A stretch of DNA of 18,212 nt, from NCBI GenBank assembly GCA_964605545.1, contig CAZSCX010000009.1, positions 1 through 18,212 of the forward strand, given 5' to 3'. How positions within the stretch are numbered: position 1 is the first letter of the stretch; each line of letters starts with the position of its first letter. The stretch comes from DAOTMI01 sp964605545 (GTDB lineage Bacteria > Patescibacteriota > Microgenomatia > UBA12405). Below, one piece after another: positions 1 through 8,116 of the stretch. The position numbers and the translations under genes are program-made. The notes under the pieces were generated by a model. That model searched no databases, was not told where the DNA came from, and worked only from the letters and a program-made list of their open reading frames with translations.

Positions 1-2
1 AT

Positions 3-509
3 GCCACAGATGATGAAATAAAAGATAAAATTGGTGAAAATTCTATTGTAAAATTTTCGCCATTTATCAAAGGCACTACCTATACAAACAATTGTTGTCT
101 TACCAAATTCGGATTACTTCAAAGCCCTTTGGCCATTCAAATAAATGATAACTTCGCCACTATTGGCCGATCTTGGCCAAGCAATCTAAATGAAAACCAA
201 ATTGCCACAACCGGAAAATTAACTAATCAATTTGCCTCAAGTCTTTCAAAATTAAATTATCACGGCTATTTTGGATTAGACTTTTTGATCAATCAAGATA
301 ATATTTATATCCTAGAATGCAATCCAAGATTTACCGCATCTTTCGCTTTTTATCATTTTCTAGAAAAACAAAATAAAATCAATTCTCTAATCTATTATCA
401 TCTTTTAGAATTTCTTGATATTGATTATCAAGTAGATATAGATACCGAACAAAAACGAATAATTGCCCCTATTAAAGGCACCCACCTAAAAAAAATACAT
501 GAAATTTAG
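3..509 (+). CDS. ATP-grasp family ligase, C-terminal part (5' end outside window)
   Basis: The reading frame is open from the first bases, so this is the C-terminal ~168 residues of a larger protein. The apparent TTG start at 129 is only an internal codon. The sequence YFGLDFLI, a short turn, then YILECNPRFTAS is the metal- and ATP-binding end of an ATP-grasp fold; its Glu and Asn (ECNPR) would bind Mg-ATP. Enzymes of this fold join a carboxylate to an amine or other nucleophile through an acyl phosphate. The gene overlaps ftsW by 11 nt and begins the visible dcw operon, which suggests a role in cell-wall precursor or related peptide synthesis. The motif looks closer to the CarB/PylC-like branch than to D-Ala-D-Ala ligase. 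The substrate cannot be told from this fragment. Fold confidence is good, specific role low. Confidence 0.75.
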   Translation, partial: ATDDEIKDKIGENSIVKFSPFIKGTTYTNNCCLTKFGLLQSPLAIQINDNFATIGRSWPSNLNENQIATTGKLTNQFASSLSKLNYHGYFGLDFLINQDNIYILECNPRFTASFAFYHFLEKQNKINSLIYYHLLEFLDIDYQVDIDTEQKRIIAPIKGTHLKKIHEI

Positions 510-1668
510 ATCACCTCTGCCCCTCTATATTTCTATCCTTTCTCTGATTGGTATTTTTTTCATTTCTATCTCTACTCAAACAGAAGCTAGTTTAACTATC
601 GGTAACAAATATTTTTTCATTCAAAAACAAATACTTTGGCTCACCTTGGGTATTTTTACTTTTTGTATTGCTTCCAAAATAAATTTGAATTTCATTAAAA
701 AATATTCTTTCCCTTTTTATTTAATTGTCAATTTTCTTCTACTCATCGTTTTGATTCCAAATATCGGCACTCAAGCCCTGGGTGCCAAAAGATGGCTTAG
801 TTTAGGACCATTGGGTAGTCTCCAACCATCGGAATTAGCCAAAATGATCGCCATTATTTTTTTTCCTTTTCTCTTTTCCCAAGAAAAGAACCGAAATTTA
901 AAAACCCTCCTTATTTATCTTGGAGTTCCTCTATTTCTAATTATTCTCGAACCAAATCTTAGTACTGCCGTTTTGCTCTCCGTTATTTGTCTTGTAATTT
1001 ATTATCTTTCAAATGCTCCCTTGGGATCGATCATGACTTTTAGTTTCCTCTCAATTATTTTTTTTACGGTTCTAACCCTTATTTCGCCATATCGTTTTAC
1101 TCGACTCAAAACTCTTCTCAACCCAAACACTAACACCACCTCCACATCGTATCATAGTAATCAAATTATTTATGCTCTCGCTTCCGGTGGTATCTGGGGA
1201 AAAGGTTTTGCCAATTCTAATCAAAAATACAAATATTTACCTAAAATTTCAACCGATTCTATCTTGGCTATCATTGGCGAAGAAACCGGATTTATCGGTA
1301 TTAGTTTAATTTTTTATATTTATCTCCTCTTGGTCGGTCATTTGTTTCGAATAGCCAAAAAAATTGACGATAATTTTGAATCACTTTTGGTTGCCGGAAC
1401 TGGTGCGTGGATAGCTTTTCAAACTATCATTAATATCGGTGCTATTGCCAATATTATCCCTTTAACTGGTATTCCACTTCCTTTTATTTCTTATGGTGGA
1501 TCTTCTCTAACATCTCTCTTTTTTACTCTCGGCCTAGTCTATAATATCGAAAAAAAACATTATAACTTGATATACTTAAACAATGGAAAGGAAAATAATA
1601 ATCACCGGCACCCATCTCACCCCCGCTCAAGAATTAATCGGACAATTAAAAGAAGACAAAACTACTAA
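499..1668 (+). CDS. ftsW: Septal SEDS peptidoglycan glycosyltransferase FtsW
   Basis: A 389-residue polytopic membrane protein of the FtsW/RodA/SpoVE (SEDS) family, which polymerises lipid II at the septum with a class B PBP. Visible family landmarks are GAKRWLSLGP..LQPSELAK, EPNLSTAV, the ASGGIWGKGFANSNQKYKYLP loop region, ISTDSILAIIGEETGFIG, and the C-terminal PLTGIPLPFISYGGSS. NSNQKYKYLP followed by AIIGEE is FtsW-like; the second SEDS protein at 8109 has the RodA version. The ATG at 499 overlaps the ATP-grasp gene by 11 nt and has no Shine-Dalgarno. The gene runs 86 nt into murG, so its last ~28 residues, a basic tail rich in Asn, His and Arg, are encoded by bases that also encode the MurG N-terminus. 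FtsW assignment is supported by motifs and by the murG-ftsA-ftsZ neighbours. Confidence 0.93.
   Translation: MKFRSPLPLYISILSLIGIFFISISTQTEASLTIGNKYFFIQKQILWLTLGIFTFCIASKINLNFIKKYSFPFYLIVNFLLLIVLIPNIGTQALGAKRWLSLGPLGSLQPSELAKMIAIIFFPFLFSQEKNRNLKTLLIYLGVPLFLIILEPNLSTAVLLSVICLVIYYLSNAPLGSIMTFSFLSIIFFTVLTLISPYRFTRLKTLLNPNTNTTSTSYHSNQIIYALASGGIWGKGFANSNQKYKYLPKISTDSILAIIGEETGFIGISLIFYIYLLLVGHLFRIAKKIDDNFESLLVAGTGAWIAFQTIINIGAIANIIPLTGIPLPFISYGGSSLTSLFFTLGLVYNIEKKHYNLIYLNNGKENNNHRHPSHPRSRINRTIKRRQNY
1568..1576 (+). promoter_or_regulatory. Extended -10 box before murG
   Basis: TG-a-TATACT lies inside the 3' end of ftsW and ends 6 nt before the murG ATG at 1583. There is no recognisable -35 box. It matches the architecture seen at rplU and tRNA-Val and would give a nearly leaderless internal transcript for murG and the genes downstream. 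Inferred from sequence only. Confidence 0.4.
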
Positions 1669-2605
1669 TTGGCAAATTGTCTATATCGGTCGTCTTTCTC
1701 CGTCAATTGAGTCAAAGATTATTCCAGAATTAAATATTAAATTTTATGGTATCAATTGTGGTAAATTTGATCGAAAATTTATTGATAAAACTATTCTAGG
1801 TTTGCCAAATATTTTTAAAGGTATTTTTCAAGCACACAAAATTATCAAAATTGAAAAACCTGACATCATTGTTTCTTTTGGTGGCTACGTTTCTGTGCCG
1901 GTTGTTGTAGCCGGAAAACTTAGTTCCATACCCTCCATCACTCACGAACAAACCTTTACCCAAAGCCTTGCAACCAAAATTAATTCCTTTTTTGTCAATA
2001 AAGTTGCTCTTTCCTTTCCTATAGAAAACATAAAAAAATCAGTCTTAACCGGTAATTTACTTAGAAGAGAATTATTTGTTCAAACTACGCCTATTTCTTC
2101 AAAACCAATTATTTTTATCACCGCCGGTAATCAAGGATCAGTTATTATTAATTCCAATATCAAAAAAATTCTCCCTTCCCTAAAAAAATTTTTTGTCATC
2201 CATCAAACCGGCAATATCGATTACAAAAAATATAAAATATTAGAAACAAAATATAATAATTACAAAACATACGACTACATACCTGCCTCCAACATCGGTC
2301 CAATTTTTACTCAAGCAGAAATAATTATTAGTCGTGCCGGCGCCAACACCACTCAAGAAATTATTGCTCTCAATAAAAAATCAATTCTTATTCCTCTTCC
2401 TTTTGCTCAACAAAACGAACAATTATTAAATGCCCAATATGTTCAAAAAATACTACCAAAAAGAACAATTATTATTCCCCAAATAGAATTAAATCACCAC
2501 TATTTACTTCAATCCATTAAAAAATTATCTCTTTTACCAAAAATACCTTTTAAAAATCTTAAACCCAATCTTAAACTTTTAAACCTTATTCATGAAATTA
2601 TTTAA
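1583..2605 (+). CDS. murG: MurG-type UDP-GlcNAc:lipid I N-acetylglucosaminyltransferase
   Basis: A 340-residue GT28 glycosyltransferase that would convert lipid I to lipid II on the inner face of the membrane. Two Rossmann-like halves are recognisable. The N-terminal half has TGTHLTPA (8-15), SFGGYVSVP (98-106) and HEQ (121-123). The C-terminal half has GNLLRRE (157-163), AGNQGS (181-186), HQTG (207-210), RAGANTTQE (251-259), whose Glu contacts the nucleotide sugar, and PLPFAQQNEQLLNA (271-284). The usual N-terminal GGTGGH loop is shortened to TGTH, keeping the His. The ATG at 1583 gives a normal N-terminus and lies inside ftsW. The gene sits between ftsW and ftsA as in other dcw clusters. 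A diverged paralogue with another acceptor is possible, but context favours MurG. Confidence 0.88.
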   Translation: MERKIIITGTHLTPAQELIGQLKEDKTTNWQIVYIGRLSPSIESKIIPELNIKFYGINCGKFDRKFIDKTILGLPNIFKGIFQAHKIIKIEKPDIIVSFGGYVSVPVVVAGKLSSIPSITHEQTFTQSLATKINSFFVNKVALSFPIENIKKSVLTGNLLRRELFVQTTPISSKPIIFITAGNQGSVIINSNIKKILPSLKKFFVIHQTGNIDYKKYKILETKYNNYKTYDYIPASNIGPIFTQAEIIISRAGANTTQEIIALNKKSILIPLPFAQQNEQLLNAQYVQKILPKRTIIIPQIELNHHYLLQSIKKLSLLPKIPFKNLKPNLKLLNLIHEII

Positions 2606-2927
2606 ATTTTTTACTCTTTTTCTATTTTTTTTTCACACCACTGCTCCAATATCGCTTTTGTCCAATAAAACAAACTTCTCAAAAAAAATGGAAAATGCCA
2701 TCGATTCTCTCAAATTAAAAACCGGCAATATTGTTTACAAAGATTTTGTCGATCAAGTTGAATTTGATCTTGATAATTGCCATGTCGTCCTTTCAACCCA
2801 AAAAGATCCTTTAAATCAACTTATCACTTTGCAAGAAGCCCAAAAAGTCGCTAAAATTAATCAATCAATTATTTCTTTTATTGATCTTTCAGTAGAGCAT
2901 CCGTATGCAACACTCAAAAATAATTAG
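2592..2927 (+). CDS. Minimal FtsQ/DivIB-like division protein (positional ftsQ)
   Basis: A 111-residue protein with one N-terminal hydrophobic segment (about residues 4-24), which could be a membrane anchor or uncleaved signal peptide, followed by a small extracytoplasmic domain. It lies exactly between murG and ftsA, where ftsQ/divIB belongs, overlapping them by 14 and 23 nt. The end, ISFIDLSVEHPYATLK, resembles the final strands of FtsQ/DivIB, which often close with an I-D-L-R-x-x-x-P-x pattern. Residues 50-90 could form the preceding beta elements. FtsQ proteins are usually 230-300 residues with a POTRA domain; here almost all of that is missing. I infer a stripped-down FtsQ that would link FtsA/FtsZ to the septal synthase, but similarity is weak and an unrelated membrane protein cannot be excluded. 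Confidence 0.5.
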   Translation: MKLFKFFTLFLFFFHTTAPISLLSNKTNFSKKMENAIDSLKLKTGNIVYKDFVDQVEFDLDNCHVVLSTQKDPLNQLITLQEAQKVAKINQSIISFIDLSVEHPYATLKNN

Positions 2928-4155
2928 CGGAATAGACATCGGTTCTTCAAAAATTACCACAATTATCGGTCAACACTTCCAACAAGAAGATAGGTTCAAT
3001 ATTATCGCCGTTTCTTCTATACCGGCGGTTGGTTTTCGTAAAGGTCAAATTGTTAACCTTGAACAAGCTTCGGCTACCATCACTCAAAGCGTTGAATCTG
3101 CAGAAAGAATGGCGGGCTTTCAAATAAATAACGCCTATGTTACCATCGCTGCTTCACATATTGAATCAATTAATTCTACAGGTGTTGTTGCTATTAGCGG
3201 ACCAAATAACGAAATTAGCCAAGAAGATATCGGCCGTGTTATCGAAGCCGCCAAGGCCATTACTTTACCCGCCGGTAAAGAAATTCTCCATGTCATTCCT
3301 CGAGTTTATACTGTCGATGGTCAAGAAGGCATTATTGATCCGATTGGTATGAACGGTGTCCGTCTGGAATTAGAAGCTCATTTAATTCTTGCTTCAACTC
3401 CAGCAATAAAAAATACCAAAAAATGCCTTGAAGATATTGGTATCGCTATCAATGATTTAATGTATTCTGGTTTGGCCGCCGCCAAAAGTGCTCTAACCGA
3501 TACTGAAAAAGAACTAGGTGTCGCCCTTGTCGATATTGGCGGTAGTATTTCTACCATCACTATTTTTCATGAATCTTCTCCTTCTTTTTCTGCCGTCATT
3601 CCAATTGGTTCGAACAATATTACCAATGATATTGCTATTGGTCTTCGATATTCCCTAGAAAACGCCGAGAAAATTAAAATTCAATTAAGTAAAATCACCG
3701 AAAACAAAAAATTTGAAGACGAAATCGAGCTTTCTCATTTCGGTATTGTCAACGAAGACAAGAAAAAACTTTCTCTCCAAACTACTATCAACGGCATCAT
3801 AAAACCGCGACTTGAAGAAATTTTTTCTGTCATCTTGGGACAAATTCAAAGTAGTGGTTACTATAATTTAATCCCAGCTGGTATAGTTATTACCGGTGGA
3901 GGTGCACTCACTATCAATGCCAAAGAAATTTGCAGCAAGATTATTGGCTTGCCTGTCCGTATTTCCCAGCCTCCTCAAATCGGCGGCATAGTTGATGAAA
4001 TCTTAAACCCAGCTTATACTAGCTCAATCGGTCTATTGTTATATTTTCAAGACGATACTCGAAAATTTAATTTTCCTGCCATCAAAAAATCCGGCGCTGC
4101 CTTCTCTGGAATTTTTGGAAGAGTCAAAAAACTTATTAGACCACTCTTGCCTTAA
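2905..4155 (+). CDS. ftsA: Cell division actin homologue FtsA
   Basis: A 416-residue actin-fold ATPase that tethers FtsZ to the membrane and recruits the division synthases. Phosphate-1 motif GIDIGSSK (9-16), phosphate-2 region VDIGGSISTIT and adenosine motif ITGGGALT are all present. The SHS2/1C subdomain is seen around VGFRKGQIVNLEQASATI and VTIAASHIESINSTG. The C-terminus, SGIFGRVKKLIRPLLP, forms the expected short amphipathic membrane-binding helix after a linker. The ATG at 2905 is the only start before the GIDIGS motif, so the 23 nt overlap with the preceding gene is genuine. No Shine-Dalgarno is visible, which suggests translational coupling. ftsZ follows after 5 nt. Length is normal for the family. 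Confidence 0.97.
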   Translation: MQHSKIISGIDIGSSKITTIIGQHFQQEDRFNIIAVSSIPAVGFRKGQIVNLEQASATITQSVESAERMAGFQINNAYVTIAASHIESINSTGVVAISGPNNEISQEDIGRVIEAAKAITLPAGKEILHVIPRVYTVDGQEGIIDPIGMNGVRLELEAHLILASTPAIKNTKKCLEDIGIAINDLMYSGLAAAKSALTDTEKELGVALVDIGGSISTITIFHESSPSFSAVIPIGSNNITNDIAIGLRYSLENAEKIKIQLSKITENKKFEDEIELSHFGIVNEDKKKLSLQTTINGIIKPRLEEIFSVILGQIQSSGYYNLIPAGIVITGGGALTINAKEICSKIIGLPVRISQPPQIGGIVDEILNPAYTSSIGLLLYFQDDTRKFNFPAIKKSGAAFSGIFGRVKKLIRPLLP

Positions 4156-4160
4156 TTTAT

Positions 4161-5318
4161 ATGCCTTTAATAAAAACTCTCGCCGGTCAATTTGCCAAAA
4201 TCAAGGTTATGGGTGTTGGTGGTGGTGGCAATAATGCTATTAATTCCATGATTGAAGAAGGCGATATCCGCGGCGTCGATTTTATTGCCGTCAACACCGA
4301 TTCTCAAGCTTTACTTAATTCCAAAGCTCCAATAAAAGTTCAAATTGGTGAAAAAATTACTAAAGGTCTTGGTGCTGGCGGCAATCCTCAAATTGGCCAA
4401 GAAGCTGCCCAAGAATCGGAAGAAAGAATAAAAGAATTACTCGAAGGTACCGATATGCTCTTTATTACCGGTGGTATGGGTGGAGGTACCTGTACCGGTG
4501 CCGCTCCTATCATTGCCAGAATTGCCAAAAAAGAATTAGGAATCCTCACTATCGCTGTTGTTACCAAACCATTTCTTTTTGAAGGCACCCGCCGCATGAC
4601 TAACGCCGAAGAAGGTATTTCCCTTTTAAAAGATCATGTTGACACTTTGATTGTCATTCCTAATCAAAAAGTTATGGAAGTTGTTCACGATAAAGCCACT
4701 CTCCTTGAAGCCTTTAAAGTTGCCGATTCTGTTCTGACAAAAGGTACTCGGGCTATTGCCGATTTAATTACTGTTCCCGGACTAATTAATCTTGATTTTG
4801 CCGATATTAAATCAGTAATGAGCAATGCTGGTTCGGCTCTGATGGGAGTAGGCGAAGCTGAAGGTGATGATCGAGCCCAAAAAGCTGTTGAAGCCGCTAT
4901 TTGTTCACCTCTAATCGAAGTCAATATTGATGGTGCTCGTGGTGTTTTGATAAATATTACCGGTGGTCCTGATCTGACCATGGCCGAAATTGAAGAAGCC
5001 GCCAAAACTATTACTGCAAAAACATCTCCAGATGCCAACATCATTTTTGGCGCTTCAATTGACAAAGAAATTAAAGGTAGAATAAAAATTACCGTTATTG
5101 CCACCGGCTTCGATCCCAATGCTCAAAGAATTTATCAATCATTCAAAAAACCAGTCCAACAACAAACCACTCTAATTTCCGACACTGCTTCTCCCGAAAC
5201 TTCAAACACCGTCGACCCAGCTACTATTGATAAATACCTGGGTGATCAAGAAATTCCTCAAGGAATAAACATCGATGACGAGTTCGACATCCCCGCATTT
5301 TTAAGAAAGAATAAATAA
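4161..5318 (+). CDS. ftsZ: Cell division GTPase FtsZ
   Basis: A 385-residue tubulin homologue that forms the cytokinetic ring. Nucleotide-binding GVGGGGNNAIN is near residue 18. The tubulin signature (107-113) reads GGGTCTG instead of GGGTGTG. The T7 catalytic loop is NLDFADIK (210-217) with both Asp residues. The C-terminal tail after an acidic, low-complexity linker ends DDEFDIPAFLRKNK, the conserved peptide that binds FtsA. All parts needed for GTP-driven polymerisation are present apart from the Gly-to-Cys change in the phosphate loop. The start at 4161 is 5 nt after ftsA with no Shine-Dalgarno. It ends the dcw operon; ileS follows after a short gap holding its own promoter-like box. Confidence 0.97.
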   Translation: MPLIKTLAGQFAKIKVMGVGGGGNNAINSMIEEGDIRGVDFIAVNTDSQALLNSKAPIKVQIGEKITKGLGAGGNPQIGQEAAQESEERIKELLEGTDMLFITGGMGGGTCTGAAPIIARIAKKELGILTIAVVTKPFLFEGTRRMTNAEEGISLLKDHVDTLIVIPNQKVMEVVHDKATLLEAFKVADSVLTKGTRAIADLITVPGLINLDFADIKSVMSNAGSALMGVGEAEGDDRAQKAVEAAICSPLIEVNIDGARGVLINITGGPDLTMAEIEEAAKTITAKTSPDANIIFGASIDKEIKGRIKITVIATGFDPNAQRIYQSFKKPVQQQTTLISDTASPETSNTVDPATIDKYLGDQEIPQGINIDDEFDIPAFLRKNK

Positions 5319-5333
5319 AATCCCTCGGTTTTA

Positions 5334-5342
5334 TGTTAAAAT
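5334..5342 (+). promoter_or_regulatory. Extended -10 box before ileS
   Basis: TG-t-TAAAAT ends 8 nt before the ATG at 5351. The upstream ATG at 5333 overlaps this box, so if the box is real, transcription starts after 5333 and translation must use 5351. No -35 box is evident. This is the basis for the start chosen for ileS. Confidence 0.45.
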
Positions 5343-5350
5343 TACCCATA

Positions 5351-8116
5351 ATGTCCTTATTTAAATCATTACTATCAACCCCCAATTTTCCTGATATCGA
5401 GCAGGAGATGACCACTTGGTGGCAAGAAAACGATCTTGTTTCCAAATATTTACACAAAAACGATAAATCCGAAAATATTTTTTCTTTTATCGATGGCCCC
5501 ATCACCGCCAATGGTCCCATGGGTGTCCATCACGCCAGGGGACGTACTATCAAAGACGTCGTTCAACGCTACAAAAACGCTCAGGGCTTTGCCCAACGTT
5601 TTCAAAATGGTTTTGATTGTCAAGGTTTGTGGGTCGAAGTCGAAGTCGAAAAAGAAAACGGTTTCAATTCCAAAAAAGACATTTTGACCTATGGATTGGA
5701 TAAATTTACTCAAAATTGTTTGGATCGGGTCAAAAAATATGCCACCCTACAAACCGAACAAAGTAAAAGATTGGGTATGTTTATGGATTGGGAAAATTCT
5801 TATTACACCAACTCCATGACCAATAATTTATATATTTGGCATTTTTTGAAAAAAATTCACGAAAAAGGTTGGCTTTACAAAAAGAAATCTGCCACTACGT
5901 GGTGTCCTCGTTGTGAAACCGGTTTATCCGCTCACGAACAAGCCGACGGCTACAAAGACATCACCGATGTCTCCGTTTATGTAAAATTTAAAATTAAAAA
6001 TAAGGACGAATATATTCTCGCTTGGACCACCACTCCTTGGACTTTAAGTAGTAATGTCCTCTTGGCTATCAATACTAAATATGAATATGTAAAAGCCAAA
6101 CATGAAAACGAAATTCTTTATTTAGCCAAAAATTCTGCCGATAAATTGGGTATAACTGATTATAAAATTTTCGACGCCAAAAAATTATTGGACACCGAAT
6201 ATGAATCACTTTATGATTTCCCCGCCCAAAATAATATTAAACATAAGGTCGTTCAATGGGATTTAGTCGATCCAGTTGACGGTACCGGCATCGTCCACAT
6301 CGCTCCCGGTTGTGGCCAAGAAGACTATGAACTGGGTCTCTCTTTAAATTCCGATATTGTTTCCCCACTTGACGAAACCGGCCATTTTATCGATGGTTTT
6401 GGATCATTATCAGGTAAATATGCTCACGATGTTTTGGGCGAAGTACTGACATATTTGGAAGATAAAAAATTATTATTCAAAAAAGAAAAAGTTGAACACC
6501 GCTATCCCCATTGTTGGCGCTGTAAAACAAAATGTTTATTTCGTCTCGAAGATAATTGGTTTATCGACTGCGACAAAATTCGTCCTCAATTAAAAAAAGA
6601 GGCTCTAAAAGCCAATTGGATTCCCAAATATATCTCCCGTCGCATGCAAAATTGGCTGGACAATATGGAAGATTGGATGATTAGCCGCAAAAGATTTTAT
6701 GGTCTGGCTCTGCCTTTCTATGAATGTTCTTGCGGTCAATTAACAGTTGTCGGCTCCAAAGAAGAATTAAAAGAAATCGCCGTTAATCCAGAGTTAGTTG
6801 ATAAATTAAAATCCGTCCATCGTCCCTACATTGACGAAATAGAAATCAAATGCCCAAAATGTAGTAAACCAGTCAAAAGAATTAGTGATGTCGGTGATTG
6901 CTGGCTTGATGCCGGTGTCGTTCCTTTTTCTACTCTCAAATATTTGGAAGACAAAACATATTGGCAAAAATGGTTTCCTGCCGAATTCATTTCCGAAATG
7001 GTTGAGCAAGTTCGTCTCTGGTATTATTCCGTTTTATTTTTTGGTGTCGTTTTGGAAAATGAAATTCCTTATAAAAATGTTTTAAGTTATTCTGAAGTTA
7101 GAGACGAAAAAGGGGAGAGAATGAGCAAAACTAAACACAACGGTATTCCCTTTGATGATGCCGTTTCCAAAATGGGCGCCGATGCTATGCGTTGGCTTTA
7201 TTGTCTCCAAAAATCCCATATCTCCGTCAATTTCGGTTATAACATTTCCGATCAAATTCGCCGCGAGTTTATTCTAATTCTTTGGAATTCTATTAAATTT
7301 TTTATCGACCACGCCAATATCGACAACTGGCAAGCGGATAATAAATTAGAAAACTTAACTCTTATAGATCGTTGGTTAGTTTCCAAAACCAATCATACAA
7401 TCAAGAAAGTAACTAATTATTTAGATAAATACAATATCTCCTCAGCTGCCAATACCATCGCTGATTTTGTTAATGAAATATCGACTTGGTACATTCGCCG
7501 TAATCGTGATCGTCATGACAATTATCAATTACTTCTTAACACCTTTAATCAGCTCCTAATAATTCTCTCACCTTTTATTCCCTATCTTTCAGACTATTTA
7601 TATCAATCATTAAACCAAAATCAATCGGTTCATCTAGAAAAATGGCCAATTTATGACCTTAAACTAATTGATCAAAATCTGGAAGTATCGATGGATCAGC
7701 TTAGAATTATTTGTAAAGAAATTCATGCTCATCGTCAATTGAACAACATAAAAGTCCGACAACCACTTTCCTTGGCCACTATCACCACCAACAAAATTCT
7801 TGATAAAGAATTTGAAGATATTATTAAAGACGAAACCAATATTAAAGAAATTAAATGGGAAAAAACATCAGATGAAACTTTAGTTGTTTCTCTAAACACT
7901 AATTTAACTCCTGAATTAATTGCCGAAGGTGAGTATCGCGATTTTGTTCGTTCAATCCAGGTAATGCGTAAAGACCAAAAATTAGACGTCAAAGATAAAA
8001 TAAAAATCATTGCCCCAAATTATCCCAAAGCCTTTGAAAAAGAAATTCTTCAAAAAACACTTGCCAATTCTATTGAAATAGGGGACACTCTAAGTATTAG
8101 CAAGGTCAATGAGTAA
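5351..8116 (+). CDS. ileS: Isoleucyl-tRNA synthetase
   Basis: A class Ia synthetase of 921 residues that attaches isoleucine to tRNA-Ile. The HIGH-type signature appears as GPMGVHHARGR (about 56-66) and the KMSKS loop as ERMSKTK (MSKTK at 591-595). The CP1 editing domain has WTTTPWTLSSN and GTGIVHIAPGCGQEDY (from 311), the site that hydrolyses mischarged Val-tRNA. Cys pairs in WCPRC, HCWRCKTKC, CSCG and CPKC suggest zinc-binding knuckles. The form DGPITANGPMGVHHARG, with DVGDCWLDAG, resembles the archaeal/eukaryotic-like IleRS type found in some bacteria, not the E. coli type. A start at 5333 would add six residues; I prefer 5351 because 5333 lies in the -10 box. rodA overlaps the 3' end by 8 nt. 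Confidence 0.95.
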   Translation: MSLFKSLLSTPNFPDIEQEMTTWWQENDLVSKYLHKNDKSENIFSFIDGPITANGPMGVHHARGRTIKDVVQRYKNAQGFAQRFQNGFDCQGLWVEVEVEKENGFNSKKDILTYGLDKFTQNCLDRVKKYATLQTEQSKRLGMFMDWENSYYTNSMTNNLYIWHFLKKIHEKGWLYKKKSATTWCPRCETGLSAHEQADGYKDITDVSVYVKFKIKNKDEYILAWTTTPWTLSSNVLLAINTKYEYVKAKHENEILYLAKNSADKLGITDYKIFDAKKLLDTEYESLYDFPAQNNIKHKVVQWDLVDPVDGTGIVHIAPGCGQEDYELGLSLNSDIVSPLDETGHFIDGFGSLSGKYAHDVLGEVLTYLEDKKLLFKKEKVEHRYPHCWRCKTKCLFRLEDNWFIDCDKIRPQLKKEALKANWIPKYISRRMQNWLDNMEDWMISRKRFYGLALPFYECSCGQLTVVGSKEELKEIAVNPELVDKLKSVHRPYIDEIEIKCPKCSKPVKRISDVGDCWLDAGVVPFSTLKYLEDKTYWQKWFPAEFISEMVEQVRLWYYSVLFFGVVLENEIPYKNVLSYSEVRDEKGERMSKTKHNGIPFDDAVSKMGADAMRWLYCLQKSHISVNFGYNISDQIRREFILILWNSIKFFIDHANIDNWQADNKLENLTLIDRWLVSKTNHTIKKVTNYLDKYNISSAANTIADFVNEISTWYIRRNRDRHDNYQLLLNTFNQLLIILSPFIPYLSDYLYQSLNQNQSVHLEKWPIYDLKLIDQNLEVSMDQLRIICKEIHAHRQLNNIKVRQPLSLATITTNKILDKEFEDIIKDETNIKEIKWEKTSDETLVVSLNTNLTPELIAEGEYRDFVRSIQVMRKDQKLDVKDKIKIIAPNYPKAFEKEILQKTLANSIEIGDTLSISKVNE

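Noticed and set aside
129..131. TTG start of a 126-residue ORF at the left edge
   Set aside because: The same frame is open to the window edge and the upstream part fits the ATP-grasp fold, so the gene is simply truncated.
3378..5520. Several open frames on the minus strand opposite ftsA, ftsZ and ileS
   Set aside because: They mirror strongly conserved genes, have no recognisable domains and lack promoters; they are shadow frames.
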